Shown one piece after another: positions 1-12,579 of a stretch of 64,000 bases of DNA. The position numbers and the translations under genes are program-made. Each line of letters begins with the position of its first letter. The stretch's first letter is position 1. Location of the stretch: positions 21,415,452-21,479,451 of the forward strand of contig OX637294.1 of assembly GCA_951799445.1 (NCBI GenBank), given 5' to 3'. The notes beneath the pieces are model-generated. The model saw only the letters and a list, made by a program, of their open reading frames with translations, made no database searches and had not been told where the DNA came from. Origin of the DNA: Pseudisothecium myosuroides (lineage: Eukaryota; Streptophyta; Bryopsida; Hypnales; Lembophyllaceae).

Positions 1-2275
1 TGATTATGGATTATGGATCATACTCTTTCAATTCAAATAAAATTGATACTCACCAAATTCTGTATATTGTATACCAAACAAACTTTGATTAATGATATAT
101 CATATGTGTTAGAGAAGATTATGAATTTCACAAATTCAAGGTCTCAAATTACAATATGCAATTCAATTATTCAAACATAAGCCATTGTTTTGCACATTTG
201 AATGCAATAAGATGGCAAGACAATACTCTTGCTGCTCAAGCTTGTTGTTATTCATACGGAAACAAATAATTTGTTGCACCTACCGACTTATATGATTGCA
301 TACTACCATTCAATACTATAAACAAAAGGTTGCCTTCAAGTCATTCAAGTGACTAGAAGAACCTTGTGTTTTTTATAACGCATTTTTTTGACCTCTACTT
401 GTTTTGATGTTATGTTTGATGTTACAACTAACATCTTGACATTTTCTTTAATGTCATTGTTAATATAAAACAAATGGATGTCACAAAAAATGCATTTAAA
501 GAACACAAGTTTCTTCTAGTGGGATTTTTAATATTGCGAATGAAGGAAAAGCTTGTGTTGGAATTGGACTACTATGTCATTGTCTTAACCCTCAATTGTC
601 ACAGCAAGCCCTTTGGACCAACTTCTAGTGTATTTTCAAAAATTGTGATGTTATAAAAGCTAAAAGTGATGTACTATCAAACACATAATTATTCCAAAAA
701 AGAACGCTTATGTATCAACATGCAAAGTTTATAGTAACAAATCACTCATTATTTTACAGTTCTTTTACAATTCTACCTTTTTTTTTACTAATGGAGAATG
801 TTTTAGGCTGTTGATCTTCTTAGGTGCAACAACAATGCTTGGCGGGTTTACGGGCTTTGGAGGCACAACATTGCCATGTTGCTATAAGAGCCATTTGATT
901 CTCATGAGCATTGTCATTTTCAGCACCATTATTTTTTGCCTTGTCATGTTTGGACAGGTAATCCATAACCTTGCTTTCTTCAAATTAAAAAGGAAAGAAT
1001 GATCTTTCCAAGTTAAAAGAGAATCTTCTACAGTTGGTCAATAATGTTAAGAGTCATAACCCATGGTTGTTGCAGAGGGCAAAAGTAGTAGCAAGCTTCC
1101 AAAGCACAAGGTTTCCAGAAGCCACTGTAAGAGAAAAACAAATCAATATGCTCACCCTTGAAAAATTCCTTATTGAATTTTTCTCAAGCCCATGTCAATT
1201 TTTTTTAGCAACTCCATGTTGATTAGCATTGCTGGTGAAATTAGTAGCAGCTACAAATTCTATTGAAGATTTGCAAGGGATTGATAATGTGGATGGCAGG
1301 TGGATCACTATATAGCTCAGCTTTCATGGGCATATGTTTTTGTCATAATTCTTGAGGTGTGCTTCTTAACATTTTTTACATGTACACTTGGTTGGATAAA
1401 AGATTCTCTTCTTATATGAATTATGTTGATAGAAGAAAAGTTGTTTCTTTTAGTTTTTTAGTTCTTAAGTTTTATACATAAAAAGGAAGTCAAGATTAGT
1501 GATTGCATGTTTGTCTACATGAAAATAAATAGAATTAGTAAATTACCACACATCATATGTGATTAAAGCTACACATTGTTTAATTACTAGAAAAAAGGTA
1601 AATTTCTTGAGTCTCTTTGACATATTGTTCAAGTGAAAGTTAATGAATTTCAATGAATTTCTTTACTTTAAATCAATAGAGTTGCTTTTGTTCATGGTAA
1701 ATATGCTTGAATGGATTACTTTCCATCTTTGTATTGCCAAGTTTCAGACAAGTAGCAATTGTGAGAACTCACCCTTCTCTATTGTAGATGGCAACCAAAA
1801 CATAAGACTCAAAAGCCTAACATTTACCATAGAGAGCATCTATGGTGTGCAACAAGTGGCTAAGCCCTTGTCCTTTAGCTTTAGGTACCTCCCACTTGGA
1901 ATGAGGTCAACATTGTGCACAAAATACATTCAGATTATTTTTTCAAGACTTTTGAAGAATGTCAGTTAAATCAGGCCTAGAACATGCTACTGAAATATAA
2001 TTCAAATCATTTACTGAAGGCCGTAGAAAATCTTCAAATTGTTATACCAAATTTTAGCCAAATTAGGAGAAGAGAAAAGTCTTGGCTAATTACAATAAAG
2101 GATCGAGCTCGAGTACAATAAATCAAAAGTGTATGATTTGCTACCAGAAAATGTTAAAATAAGATTCTGTCTCAGGCAAAATGGAATGCTACTTTAGTTC
2201 AAGACAATAGCAAGTTTTTTACTTTAAAAAAAAAATTGACTTCACTAATTCATTATACCGGTATTGCCTGGACAG
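1..2275. other. AT-rich intergenic DNA, no gene seen
   Basis: Short open frames of 60-108 codons occur here, but none has recognisable protein motifs, splice signals of consistent phase or a codon pattern unlike the background. I see no clear transposon ends. The stretch may be intergenic DNA or decayed repeat. Confidence 0.5.
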
Positions 2276-2576
2276 GGAGTGGCACTGGTGGCAAGGATAT
2301 TCTATCAGCGGATTGCTAACCGAGCAAACCAAGCGCAGTTTGAGACTCTGTCACAGACACAGGACTCTCGTCATGTGGCTTTGGGGCAGATGCGCCAGGA
2401 TCTGTAAGCTAAAATCACCCACTAAAATTGGAAGATTAAATTCTTTCACTGGAAGCTCACCAAGACTGATTCATGGGCCTCGGTCAATTGTTTGCAGTGG
2501 GGGGCGGAGTAATAGGGTCGACCAAACGAAAGCTGCGACTCTGGACTCTAGAATTAAGGACAAGTATGACAAGTAA
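2276..2576 (+). other. Orphan exon-like coding segment, identity unknown
   Basis: After a plausible acceptor (GGACAG) a reading frame opens at 2276 and runs through residues including GVALVARIFYQR and FETLSQTQDSRHV to a GT at 2404 (GTAAGC). The sequence is polar, Gln-rich and possibly helical. In another frame coding-like sequence continues (SPTKIGRLNSFTGSSPRL) to a TAA at 2574-2576. Base composition is richer in GC than the flanks. No upstream exon is recognisable in the first 2.2 kb. It could be the 3' end of a gene that starts outside the window, a gene relic, or an untranslated exon. I do not recognise the family. Confidence 0.3.
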
Positions 2577-2973
2577 GTGTACATCGAAAGAGTTTTACAC
2601 TGGGCTTTGAGTTTTCCATATTACATCCTCTAGTCATATCATTAATAGGACCACTGAAGAGATGTAGCATGTTACAACAGATGGAGTCATCAAGACCTGT
2701 AGCCTGCTATAAAGCAATGGGAGTCCAGTAAGCTACATGAATAGACAAGTACAAAAACCATGGTTAATGGAGATAAATTGACAAGTTTGAATATACAAAT
2801 GAAAAGTTGCAGCAGTTCTGCAAGCCAGCCATGATCCAGTCGACATCAGGTCATGACGATCTGGATAGCCAAGGTAAATCAAAGATTGAGCTCAACATGA
2901 ATTGATTGCTCTTCAGCAATTACAGTAATCAGAAGACCTGATATGCTGTAGCCATTGGTACTGTGATCATCTT

Positions 2974-5900
2974 CTATTTCCAATCGAAGTCAAAGCCACT
3001 CTAACTGCCGTGTGTACGATCACCTCAGCAAATAGACCACTCCTGCCTATGACTCGTTCATATAGTTTATGAACAACGAATGTCAAGGCCTTACCTTCTC
3101 TTTCACGAGGGCCCGTAGCTTCCGTAAGCTCATGTCTTCCGGTCGAACTTGTCCGGTGGCTGTTCTCATAGTTCCAAGTGCACTTTCCACACTAGCGTGA
3201 TCTGACACGTTCTTTGAGCGATCTTTCAAGACTTCAAATTTCTTACCCAGCAGCACACACAGACAAACGAACAAAACGGATCACTAAATTTACATTCACA
3301 ATGACGAGCACGGAACTATTATGAGTACAATAACAGTGTTGGTTAGGAAATCGACTTCACACAATGATGACATCAAATAAGTGCACACTACACAAACAAT
3401 GTAGCGCATGGAATCACGCATCACATATCGAACAAGAGCCGTTAAGAATACCTTTCTCTTCTCTTTGCCCAAAACGCCCAACTTCCTTGATCTCCTGTCT
3501 CCCAAGCTTTTCTCACCCAGGTTCTCCTTGTCCGATACATCAGATGAAGCTCTGGATTCATCTGAGATGCGAGTCGTCTTGATACTTGGAGCCTCTCCCT
3601 TGGAGACGGTATCTGCGTCCTCACAGACAACTAATTCCTTCGCCGAACCCGAGGTAGCTTTTGGCGTAAGTCTTGCCTTCTTTGCAATTGGTAAATCCTT
3701 GTCCACCACCGCTGCCTGCGCAAGGTCGCAGGAAGAAGCCACGTGAGCAAGGATACACGATAAGGAATGCAATAGATACGGAATTCACGGTAATAGATTA
3801 CCCTGATAAAAGAAGATTCTGGGGATAGATAAATACTTCTAAAAAATGTCAATTATCTTCTTGAAAGGCTATGATTATTGCTCAGAACATACCAGCGTAG
3901 CACCAGTCGTCTTCAATACCGCGACTGGAGAAGCGTTTTCCACGACTGACGAGAACTTCGGTTCCCAATAGCTTTCGCTTATCCTATTAACATCTGCCCT
4001 CAAAGCCGCTAATTTCTCCAGCATTGCAGTTGCCTTGGCGAGAGTGTCATCGATGTTGCTCTGAACTTCCGTTTCAGACCTTGCGAAGGTAGATTCGGTG
4101 CTGCTCTGAATCTTAGTCAATTGAGTTACGGGAATATTGAAGGTACTAGAACCTGACATCACCTGCTTTGAACCTGAAGCGATCACCCGCTCCGCTGATG
4201 GAGAAGCTTTGGTCTCATTCTTTTCAGCAAAACTTTGATGGGATCTCCGAACTTCAGCAGATAGGGGTGTAGGGCATGTGCGAGATTTTTGCCCTCCATC
4301 AAGAACAAGGGTTGAGTTTAAGTGTGTCGCCTCAGTTTCAGGAATGTTGCCAACCATAAAACCCACAACCGTATCGACTGTGCGACTGCCCGGTGGTTGT
4401 TGGATGTCTTCTCCCTGAATGACCAGGGGCATAACAGCACTGGGAGACATGGTAGCGGGTTCCTGTACAGGTGTCGGAATCGAGTGGTCTTGCGATTCAT
4501 TCAAGAAACTCCCCGGAGATTGAGCATCACCGACAACAGGTAGCCCCATCCCCTTCTCACTCCGGCTTACTGCAGGATCGTCGCAGGCCATGTCATTTAG
4601 AACGGGACTAAGGTTACGACCTTGCTGCAGATGATTCTGGACGTTTTCGGCAAATTCGTCCACCTTACAATCAGATCCATCACTTGCATCCTCACGAATA
4701 CTAGAGAGAACTGTATGATCTTGTCCCAGTAGCGTGTTGCTATAGTCTAGGATTTCAGGTGAAGAAATAAATGGGGAGTTGGAAATCCCAAGCTCTGATG
4801 CTTCCGAATCGATCGCAGTAGATGTTCCAGTTCTTTGATTATCGGTTTCACTCTTAGAACCAAATAGTTCCTTGTGCAGAGCCATATCCCGGAATTCAAA
4901 TCCTACTTGTACCAAGTTCTCCGAGGCCACTTCCATTTGTTCCGCCTCTCTAGGTGCAGCAGCAGCATCTTGCTCCTGATACACGGGACTGTTTCTACGA
5001 ACACCGAGGAGCTCCCTGTGGAGAGGTGTATTCTTGAATTCGATTTCAGCGTAAGAAGCCTCAATAGTCTCCGTCTCAGGTTCCAGCTGGTCCACTTGAT
5101 CTGATGCAGGATTCGAATCTTTTGGTCCCTTCGTTTCACTGTTCTTAAGTTCAACCTCGTCCGCGAAGGCCACTCTTTTGCCACGAGAAACACGAGAAAG
5201 AGGGAGCGTCTTCGTTTCGTCTTCTTGCGGTGACGTCCTGCTGGCACCAAGCCTAGACTTCATCTTCTTTGCAGTTCTTCCAGTTGTGGTCAGCTGGATG
5301 ACTTCAGGGGCCTGGGGCTCTGACCTTTTGGGTGTTGAAAGCAAATCAGAGAATGAAACAGGTGGAAGAGCATCTCCGCCTCTTCTAGTAACAACCGCTG
5401 CTATCTCGGCTGTCCTCTTCCTTGGAGTAGGTGCTCGAGATTTCGGACTATTCACGGATGTCCCATCATGAAGAGCTGCAGCTGCAGCTGTAGAGAAGGT
5501 AAAAAAAAAATTCCTCAGAAAAGAACACAAGTAATGGATGTGAATTCGACATCGTTTTCACTGAATTCTTGTTTAATTGAAGCTAATAAAAAACTGAATC
5601 CAAACTTGAAAAGAGATACCTCGAGTGAAAACAGGGGCAGCAGAGACAACTCTCTCCTCGTGTACAGGCTGCATCGGCCTTTCCGTTCTCTTAATTCCGC
5701 GTTTCAAGGGCGTTGTATTGGGCTTGGGAAACGAAGAGTCCTCCATGTCAACCACTGAAGTTGACTTCACAGGAGAGACCTTCCTCTTGCCAGTCAGTAA
5801 CAAAGACGCCAAGGAAGTCTCGGGCAAAGCGGTCTTTCGATCCAGTTTCAGCTTCATTGGTGTAGTCTTTGAAACCCCAAGAGAACTTGAACCCACCCAT

Positions 5901-6543
5901 GCTTTGGTCTTTGCATTCTCTGCCTGCTTGTTTGTAATTAACAAGAAATACAACAACCATTTCAGCGTTAACTTTGAAGAGTTAGATTCAAGGTTATTCT
6001 GCCTGCTCGTTTGTATTAATCAGAAATACATAAAACCATTTAGCAGAAAATTTATCTTCCAAATTTGAAACAGTTTATTTTTTAATCATACTCAAGTGCA
6101 GCTTCTCTCAATTTGATGCTCTTCAGAATTGCGTAACAAGTCAGAATGTACAGAATCGACTACTGCTATTCTTATAGAACACAAAGCTCTCATTCCTGGA
6201 GAAATCCTGCTCATCCCCGCTTCACATGCTCTTGAGTGTTCCTGCTTAGCAAGCACCTCAAGACCATTCGAAGCGCTTTACTCTCGCATTGCCATTCCTC
6301 CGCACTTAAAACGTTCTCGACAATTCAAGAAGATAGAAAATGTTTTAAAATTACAAATTAAAGCAAAATTAACGAAGCTTCAGGGCACAAACATACAGGG
6401 ATAATAGCGGAGAGAGCGTCCGCCATTTTCACATTCGTCTTGTTCGCAGGGATTCCATGTTGCTTGCACAGAGCTTGAAGCTCACGCCGCGGCAAGCTGT
6501 ACAAGCGCAGCGACGCCGCGTTTTTCGTGCCCCGAAACGACAT
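2974..6543 (-). CDS. SAP-like motif protein, long disordered nuclear-type protein, possibly mitotic
   Basis: I read six exons: 6543-6397, 5923-5620, 5487-3893, 3715-3452, 3241-3095 and a tentative last exon 3000-2974. Phases agree throughout and give about 827 residues. Exon 1 holds a compact helix-turn-helix resembling a SAP motif (LPRRELQALCKQHGIPANK, residues 17-35). The middle is acidic and Ser/Thr/Pro-rich, as in disordered nuclear proteins, and has basic patches (TPRKRT, SRGKRVAF). Two related segments, EFKNTPLHRELLG (about 300-312) and EFRDMALHKELFG (348-360), look like a short linear motif used twice. A helical stretch (LAKATAMLEKLAALRADV) precedes the end of exon 3. Exon 5 ends in MSLRKLRALVKEK. 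Two MSA-type elements upstream suggest G2/M expression. Known animal NuSAP also pairs a SAP motif with a mitotic role, but I claim no homology. The last exon could instead use an acceptor 4 bp earlier. Confidence 0.75.
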
Positions 6544-7129
6544 GATCGCCTCTCAAAACCCTAGAGGGCCACTCAAAAACAACAAAAAATCTCTCACTCG
6601 AACTATCTCTCAAATTCTCACCACTAATCTTCCTCTACCATCGATTCTAAGCGCGAACTGCTCGATCACATCCGTCCCAAGCTAGAAAACACCACACCAC
6701 GTACATTCGCATTTCCAAGGAAGAAACTGCAATCGGCGACCTAAGACGACCAGCATCTCTACTGCGCTCAGGCAAAAAAAAACCTCTCTCGAGGCTGCTC
6801 TGCCATACGGAGGATTCCAGTGATGCGTGCGAGGAAACAAAGCAACGGCAGAGAGGTACACCGCTGTAGGTTGCGAGCGCGGGAGCGGTAACCGAGGAGG
6901 CGGAGGCGGAGCGTCCAGTTTGAATTTGGATGAACGTCAGGAGGGATGAGAGGTGGATGAATGTGGAAGTAACCGTTGGGGTTGGATGAAATCTGAAAGT
7001 AGCCGTTGCGAGTTGCGCCTCGTGCTGACTTTCATCCAAATTCATCCAAACTGAAGTGCACCTGGAGTGCACCCAGATGCGATGCAGAAACCACACTGTA
7101 ACACTTGTCCAGGGGACACTTAAGCTTAT
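6544..7129. other. Promoter and leader of the SAP-like gene; 3' flank of the zinc-finger gene
   Basis: A GC-richer stretch between two genes on the same strand. It holds the MSA pair and repeated GGATGAA/TTCATCC words that can pair with each other at 6925-7050. A 149-codon open frame on the minus strand is compositional: it has no domain and no coding continuation. Confidence 0.6.
6970..7010 (-). promoter_or_regulatory. Pair of MSA-type (G2/M) promoter elements
   Basis: Read on the minus strand, 6980-6970 is CCCAACGGTTA, a full match to the plant mitosis-specific activator consensus YCYAACGGYYA bound by three-repeat MYB factors. Positions 7010-7000 read CGCAACGGCTA, which differs at one position. 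They are exactly 30 bp apart and 430-470 bp upstream of the ATG of the SAP-like gene, in the same orientation. A GC-richer region with repeated GGATGAA words surrounds them. Confidence 0.6.
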
Positions 7130-7843
7130 CTACTGTCTGTAACTCTGTAAGAAGATTGCAATGCGTTCCCCATTTGTTTTAAAAATAAAAAATAAAAATA
7201 AAACTCTGTAAGAAAATCAACAAGCCAAAAGAAAAGTAAACTACTTACCGGTACACTTTCGAGGGGCTCTTCGGCATTTTCGATGACCTGGGTCTCTGGA
7301 CTGTCTGGAGGCTGCGGAGCTCCAGTGTCTTCCCGAAGTAATCTTTCAAGGAGGATGGTAACGCCCTCAAAAAACAATCTAGTGTTCTCAGTTCCAGACG
7401 GCCGCTTCGGGATCGAACGTGCACAGATGTCCAGAATCTCCTCGCTGCTGAGCTCGGAATTGATTCTCGATTCGATTCCCTGCAAGGCTGCAATGGGGCT
7501 TCCACAGGGGAAGCTGAGCTGCACAGTGCACACATAGGAAAAAAAGTTAGAACCACAATAAAAAGCAAGAGAACAAAAGCAATGGACTATTTGTTAAAAA
7601 AGAAAATTAAAAAAAGAAAGAGATCCATTCTTGACTTACCCTTTGGTCAGGAATATTCCTCTCGTATTCGCTGAGGTGATGAATACGCCCCCGGTGAAAA
7701 ACTAGGAGACCTTTCCTGGCGAATGCTCTACCGCAACCGTCGATGCGGCATACCCATTTCGATCCCTCATCCCGGGACCAATGCGGATTGCTTCGGTCCA
7801 GATTCTCTCTCAAAGTGGCAGGTTGCCGTGTCGGTCGTGCCAT
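7130..7843 (-). CDS. Small protein with one C2H2 zinc finger
   Basis: Three exons fit: 7843-7640 (68 codons), 7518-7249 (90 codons) and 7144-7130 (SYRQ then stop). All junctions are phase 0 with GTAAGT donors, giving 162 residues. The N-terminal exon contains a single finger beginning CRIDGC with spacing C-x4-C-x12-H-x4-H (residues 32-55), preceded by Arg-rich sequence. Exon 2 is acidic with a helical part (SSEEILDICARSIP, then FFEGVTILLERLLRED) that could be a protein interaction helix. One finger alone binds DNA weakly in most families, so the protein may act as a partner in a complex or bind RNA or protein. The short third exon is the weakest part; an alternative acceptor upstream gives a different short tail. 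Function unknown. Confidence 0.65.
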
Positions 7844-8920
7844 CCGTATCCACTGAAATGCACAATCAATGTTAATTTAGACAAGAGGCCTTCTTCTTGT
7901 GGAACCGCAAGATTACCAATATCAATTACCATAAGAATTCAACTACCGTAATACATATTGTAGGAGGGTCGGATAACCTCCTAAGCCTAAATTTGTCCAG
8001 AATTGGCAATTAAGGCACCAAATGGGTTGAATGGGGGCCCTGAAAATTAATTCCAGCACACCACAACCAACCAAAATCCTAACTCAATCCATGCATTGAC
8101 ACGCTACACTTTCTTAATTCAAGCACCCAAACCTAGATCCAAGACTACAACATTCATCCATTCCTTTTAGGCAAATTAACATTTTTTCCCCATTTCATCA
8201 TTCAAGCACCCAAACCTTAATTTCTAACTCAATTTGGGCAGCGATTCCTCGCTTGCCCTAAAACCCCAAAAATTAGATCCATGCATCCATCTCAAACTCT
8301 CAAACTCTCAAACTCTCAATGCCGTAACTTACTTTCCAGGCTTCCTGCCCTATCAATGTTGCAAGCTTCCAGGTTATCAATGTTCCTAAATTTAAGCTTC
8401 CAGCTCTCAATCTAACTTAGGCTAAGCTTACGGGCTTTTTGCATTCTTTGGATGTTGAGAAATTAAACTCGTGAGGTCCTCTATTAAGGAGAGTAATGAA
8501 TTCCACAACATTGGCGTTTCGTCACATACTGTCCTACCTTCCACCTCGATGTCCTGTATATATGCTTCAAGGATTCCGCTCAGCTTCCATCTCTCACTGT
8601 CTATTCAGCAAGATCGTAACGATAACTTTCTCTGATTTTCGAAATTAGTTGAAGTTATTAAATGGGCGCCTTCATTCCAACAGAGGGTTGAATTTCATTG
8701 GATTCTAACTTAGTTGAGTCTAAAAGTCATTAAAATTTGCAGCTCACAAAGCTAGATCCTGCCATGTGTAAGTTATGTGCCTTCAAGCGCCGACCTAGCC
8801 TACATTTCATTTTCCAGCCAGCTATGAACTGGAGATTGTGGATTGAATCTGGCCCCAAGATTGAATCTGCCCCTAAGCTGATCGCAATTCTATCAGTTTT
8901 AGGAATAAGCGAAGTTTTTT
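7844..8920. other. Upstream region of the zinc-finger gene, no further gene seen
   Basis: The first part probably holds the promoter and leader of the zinc-finger gene. The rest is C-rich on the plus strand to about 8.4 kb, with a run of CAAACTCT repeats at 8294-8317, then AT-rich. No reading frame with protein character was found. Confidence 0.5.
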
Positions 8921-8923
8921 GTT

Positions 8924-8985
8924 CAGTAGAACTCGTGTTAGTGCATCCTCTCTTAGTGCATAACTGTCAAGTGCCATCCTCACTA
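8924..8985. mobile_element. Fragment of a pogo-like MITE end
   Basis: The words CAGTAGAACTCGTGTTAGTG and CTCTCTTAGTGCATAACTGT match the ends and interior of the complete 350-bp element at 37120-37469. Only one end is present, so this is a relic. Confidence 0.45.
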
Positions 8986-9009
8986 ATAAACTAGAATGTC
9001 CTAATTTCT

Positions 9010-9330
9010 GCTAACAAGAACTATGATGCACAGGAGGTTTGGGTGGAGGACGCATTGCTTACAAAGCGGAAAGAGAAGTCAGGTTCCCAAAAGAGGAAGG
9101 AATCGCGCCCACCAAGAGGTTGTTGCTCCAATTCCTGTTTGAACAAGCTCACCATTTAGACTTCAAAATTCTCATGAGATGTACACCATCCATTCAACAA
9201 GTTACATGCGAAGAGTTCAAGTACTTACAGCGACTGCCGCAACGCCACGCAGTTGTCACCAAGCTCACCGCGAACTCCCTGAAATCCAACGCTCTGAAAA
9301 CATATCACGTTTGCACAATTAGCTAACTCA
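9010..9330. other. GC-richer segment, possible gene relic
   Basis: Composition rises well above the flanks. A 95-codon frame is open on the plus strand. On the minus strand a 65-bp segment around 9299-9235 is bounded by a good acceptor (TTTTCAG) and donor (GTAAGTAC), with coding-like residues such as GELGDNCVALRQSL. Neither strand connects to other exons, so I call no gene. Confidence 0.25.
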
Positions 9331-11482
9331 CACCCTCATTCTGGAGATGATCAAGTGTCCAGATTGATTGAAACCATGAGACGAGGTCTTTGCGCTACCA
9401 TCAACAAGAAGACAGTTGAAAGAGTGCTTACAATTGTACTTAGGGATAGCAGGGGGGGAAAGAAGGAAAAAAACCTAAGTTCAATGTTCAAGTAACAACA
9501 ATCACCATACATAGAAAGTCTTCCTCAAAACATATTTCTTCATTAAAAAATGTTGATGCAGTGTACCTCCTCCCCTAGACCTTCAGTCCACAACCACTAA
9601 AATCTCAAGTAAAAGCTTTCAAAACTCCAGGTAAACCATCTCCAACAAATATGCAACTGTAAGTCCATGCCTCAGTTTCACTCTGGTTCCTAGTTTTGGA
9701 ATCCTTTCCGAGACCTCAAATCTTGGACTGATACAGATTTGAGACTTGAGATACGCGTCTAACCAATCCAGACAGGTGACTCAAACCAATCTGAGCTCTA
9801 AAATCTAGGAGAATTTTAGGTATGACATGAGTGCCTGAATCTTCTTTGTGTCTGAATCTGCTGAGTACTTTTCTGAATGCTCCAATTTCGTGAAATTTAC
9901 GCAAATGCATTCAAATGAACGAAAGGAATTGAAGACGGAAAGGTGTAACGAAAACTTAATTGAAAACTTGGATGAAAACTTAGCTGAGGAACTTCAAGCT
10001 TAGGAAGAAAAACTCTCATTGCTTCCTGTTGTAAGTTAGCGCTTGATACGCTGCTGCTCAGTTGGTACATTTTTATTTTATTTTTTTATTTTAAACATAT
10101 GGACAATTTCCAATTGTCAATTGGTACATTTGAATTGCACAATGTACTCCTGTTTCAAATTTTGACGCTTGTATGGTGATTTCATGACACACTTGGGTTT
10201 TGCTTCCTATTTTTGTAGTCGTTTATATTTGCTATTGCATTTTTCTAAGCGTGATCCAAGTCCGCAAGCAATTTTAGTAGCGTTTGCAGCATTCTCACCT
10301 GTATCGTTGTAATGAACAATAGTTGTATTTTGCATTCAATAGCTGAACCTTGTGACGTCCTTGTAAAAAAGGCAGGTAGAGTTTTTATCCAAGATAAGCA
10401 CCTGGAAGTAGCTTGTATTTGGTTACGATGAACTCTACCATTTCCATTGGTGTCTTATATATATATTTAGATGGCATGCTAAATTTCTCACTGATCTCAT
10501 GAAAGTTCAATTTGGCTCATTCTGAGATAATTGTTGGGTGGAATTTATGTGCCCACGCTTACACCCAGCAAGAATGTAATTGGAGAGGTTTCTCTTAGGA
10601 ACAATTGTTGTCTTCACTTTAGCATAATTTTCTCATTTTTTTTTAATGTAAGTGGTCCAAAAGCTATACCATACCATAATATATTAGGTTGAGGATACAA
10701 AAATTGTTAGAAACCTGCTTTGTCACCTATAAAGACCTCAATTATTAATAGAAATCCATATATTTTATAAACATTGTTTGACTCAGTAGCAAGTGGTGTT
10801 GATTATTAAGCATGAGTGAGTGAACTATATCACAGCAGTGTTTCATAATTCTTTCTATATTGAAGCAACATTTTAGAAGAGTGCTTTGTAAAGCTATTCG
10901 ATTTTTTTGTATTGTTTGGGAGATTCAAGAATGGATTTAAATGATGGTTATGTGTTCTCATTTAAAAGTGTTTTTTGTTGAATATTGAGACTTAAGAATG
11001 CTTCATTGGATTGTATCAACCAATCAGTAGATTGTTTTTTAGAATTGATTTTCTATTGCTTAGAAGTGATTACGTTAAACCTATGATGTACATCACATTT
11101 AGAATAGTTTGGCTTCATGTGACTTTAAAATTTATTCATGATGATTACATTTAAATCACAATTCAATTCATTGTGTTGCATGAAACATTTTAATTGAAAC
11201 TAATTCTTTTGATTGGGAATGATGCATATGTAGATGCAACTTGCAACTTTCGGGAGTGACATGATCAAAGTTTGGCCATCCATCTATGCATTTCCAACTC
11301 ATAAAGCAACTAGATGAGTTAGTTAAGGCCCAAGTTGACGAACATGAGTCAATTAATTATTGTAGAGAGACAATGAATCAATTAAATTTGAACATTACAT
11401 GTATATTTGGCCATACTTTGTTGTAATTCATTGTTTAAATATATATATATATATATATTATGAACCCTTTTTGTACCAACAG
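9331..11482. other. AT-rich intergenic DNA
   Basis: No gene-like frame is present. A TA dinucleotide run of about 20 bases sits at 11439-11459. Poly-T rich tracts at 10070-10090 and 10630-10650 look like background. Confidence 0.5.
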
Positions 11483-11720
11483 TGCTAGTATGTGAGCCCA
11501 AGAATGCGAGCTTGTGAGCATTGAGCCCACAATATAGGTACCTATAATATAGATACCACATACTATAGAAGGTGTATGTATTATAAACATCTATAATATG
11601 GGTATTTGCAACATATATACCTTATAATCATAGATGTTTTTTATAGTATATACACCTATAACATAGATGTGTAGTATTCTAGGCTCATAGGCTCACACTC
11701 TTATGCTCACATAATAGCAA
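11483..11720. mobile_element. Foldback/MITE-like inverted repeat element
   Basis: The left end reads TGCTAGTATGTGAGC and the right end, inverted, TGCTATTATGTGAGC. Similarity continues inward through AAGAATG/AAGAGTG and GAGC words for about 40 bp. The interior is full of short mirrored words such as ACCTATAATATAGAT. No coding capacity. Superfamily uncertain because no clear target duplication is visible. Confidence 0.5.
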
Positions 11721-12579
11721 CCCTCCTTTTAGGATACCATTGAATTGATACTGCGTTTGTACTAAAATTTTATCAAACTAAGTACATATCTAGTATTGTT
11801 TCAAATTCCAATTTATAGAGTGCTTTTATAGTATTGTTGTACTTATGAGTATCATATCACCACATAAGTCATGTAGTAGAAGATGATCCACATCCCGTGC
11901 AGTGCATGTTTTCATTCCTTGATTTTGTGTGTTCTTGTTGCGCATTTACAAATCCTGTCTGTAGCCCCCCTTCTGACATAGACCGATGTTGCTAGTTGGC
12001 AATGCTAGCCAAATAGGTCACTACCAATGGTTGGACTTTTAGGAGTCTACCCCTTTGTACATTCAAAATCACGGCATTGTCAACTCACTGCTACATTCGT
12101 CTCAAAATTTTGTACACTCACGGATAATACCTTTGTGCTTACACCTCCTAATTTTGAAGCAATTCCATCTCCAACAGCGCTTGCTACAAATTCCAAAGCA
12201 AAATTTATTTTTCCAGTCCAATTGCACGCAAATTCTAACAAATTGAACCGTTGGAAATCCAGTCAGAGCTCAAAAGCGACTCCCGCTACAAAGCAATCTT
12301 CATTCTATGCGATGACACACAACCGACTCCACGCCTAGCTCACGTTGCAACCCAATGTCTGTACATGTAGAGGGAAAGTAACAGTACATCCGACCATGGG
12401 CGATGAGGAGTTAACATACTAGAATGTACATCATCAAGTTTTTTTTTATTGCTCCTTAATATGCTTAGAAAACACTCACCATTCAAAATCAATTAAATAA
12501 ATATTGAACATGGTTCCTAATATTGAATTACAAAAGCTTTTGTTAGGTCTTGCTGGTAGTCAAAAGATTCTTGATTTTC

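Noticed and set aside
5625..6068. 147-codon plus-strand frame
   Set aside because: Antisense shadow of exon 2 of the SAP-like gene and its intron.
6647..7096. 149-codon minus-strand frame upstream of the SAP-like gene
   Set aside because: No domain, no coding continuity, and it covers the probable promoter with MSA elements.
12027..12338. 103-codon plus-strand frame in a GC-richer patch
   Set aside because: No recognisable motif or splice partner. Left as intergenic.
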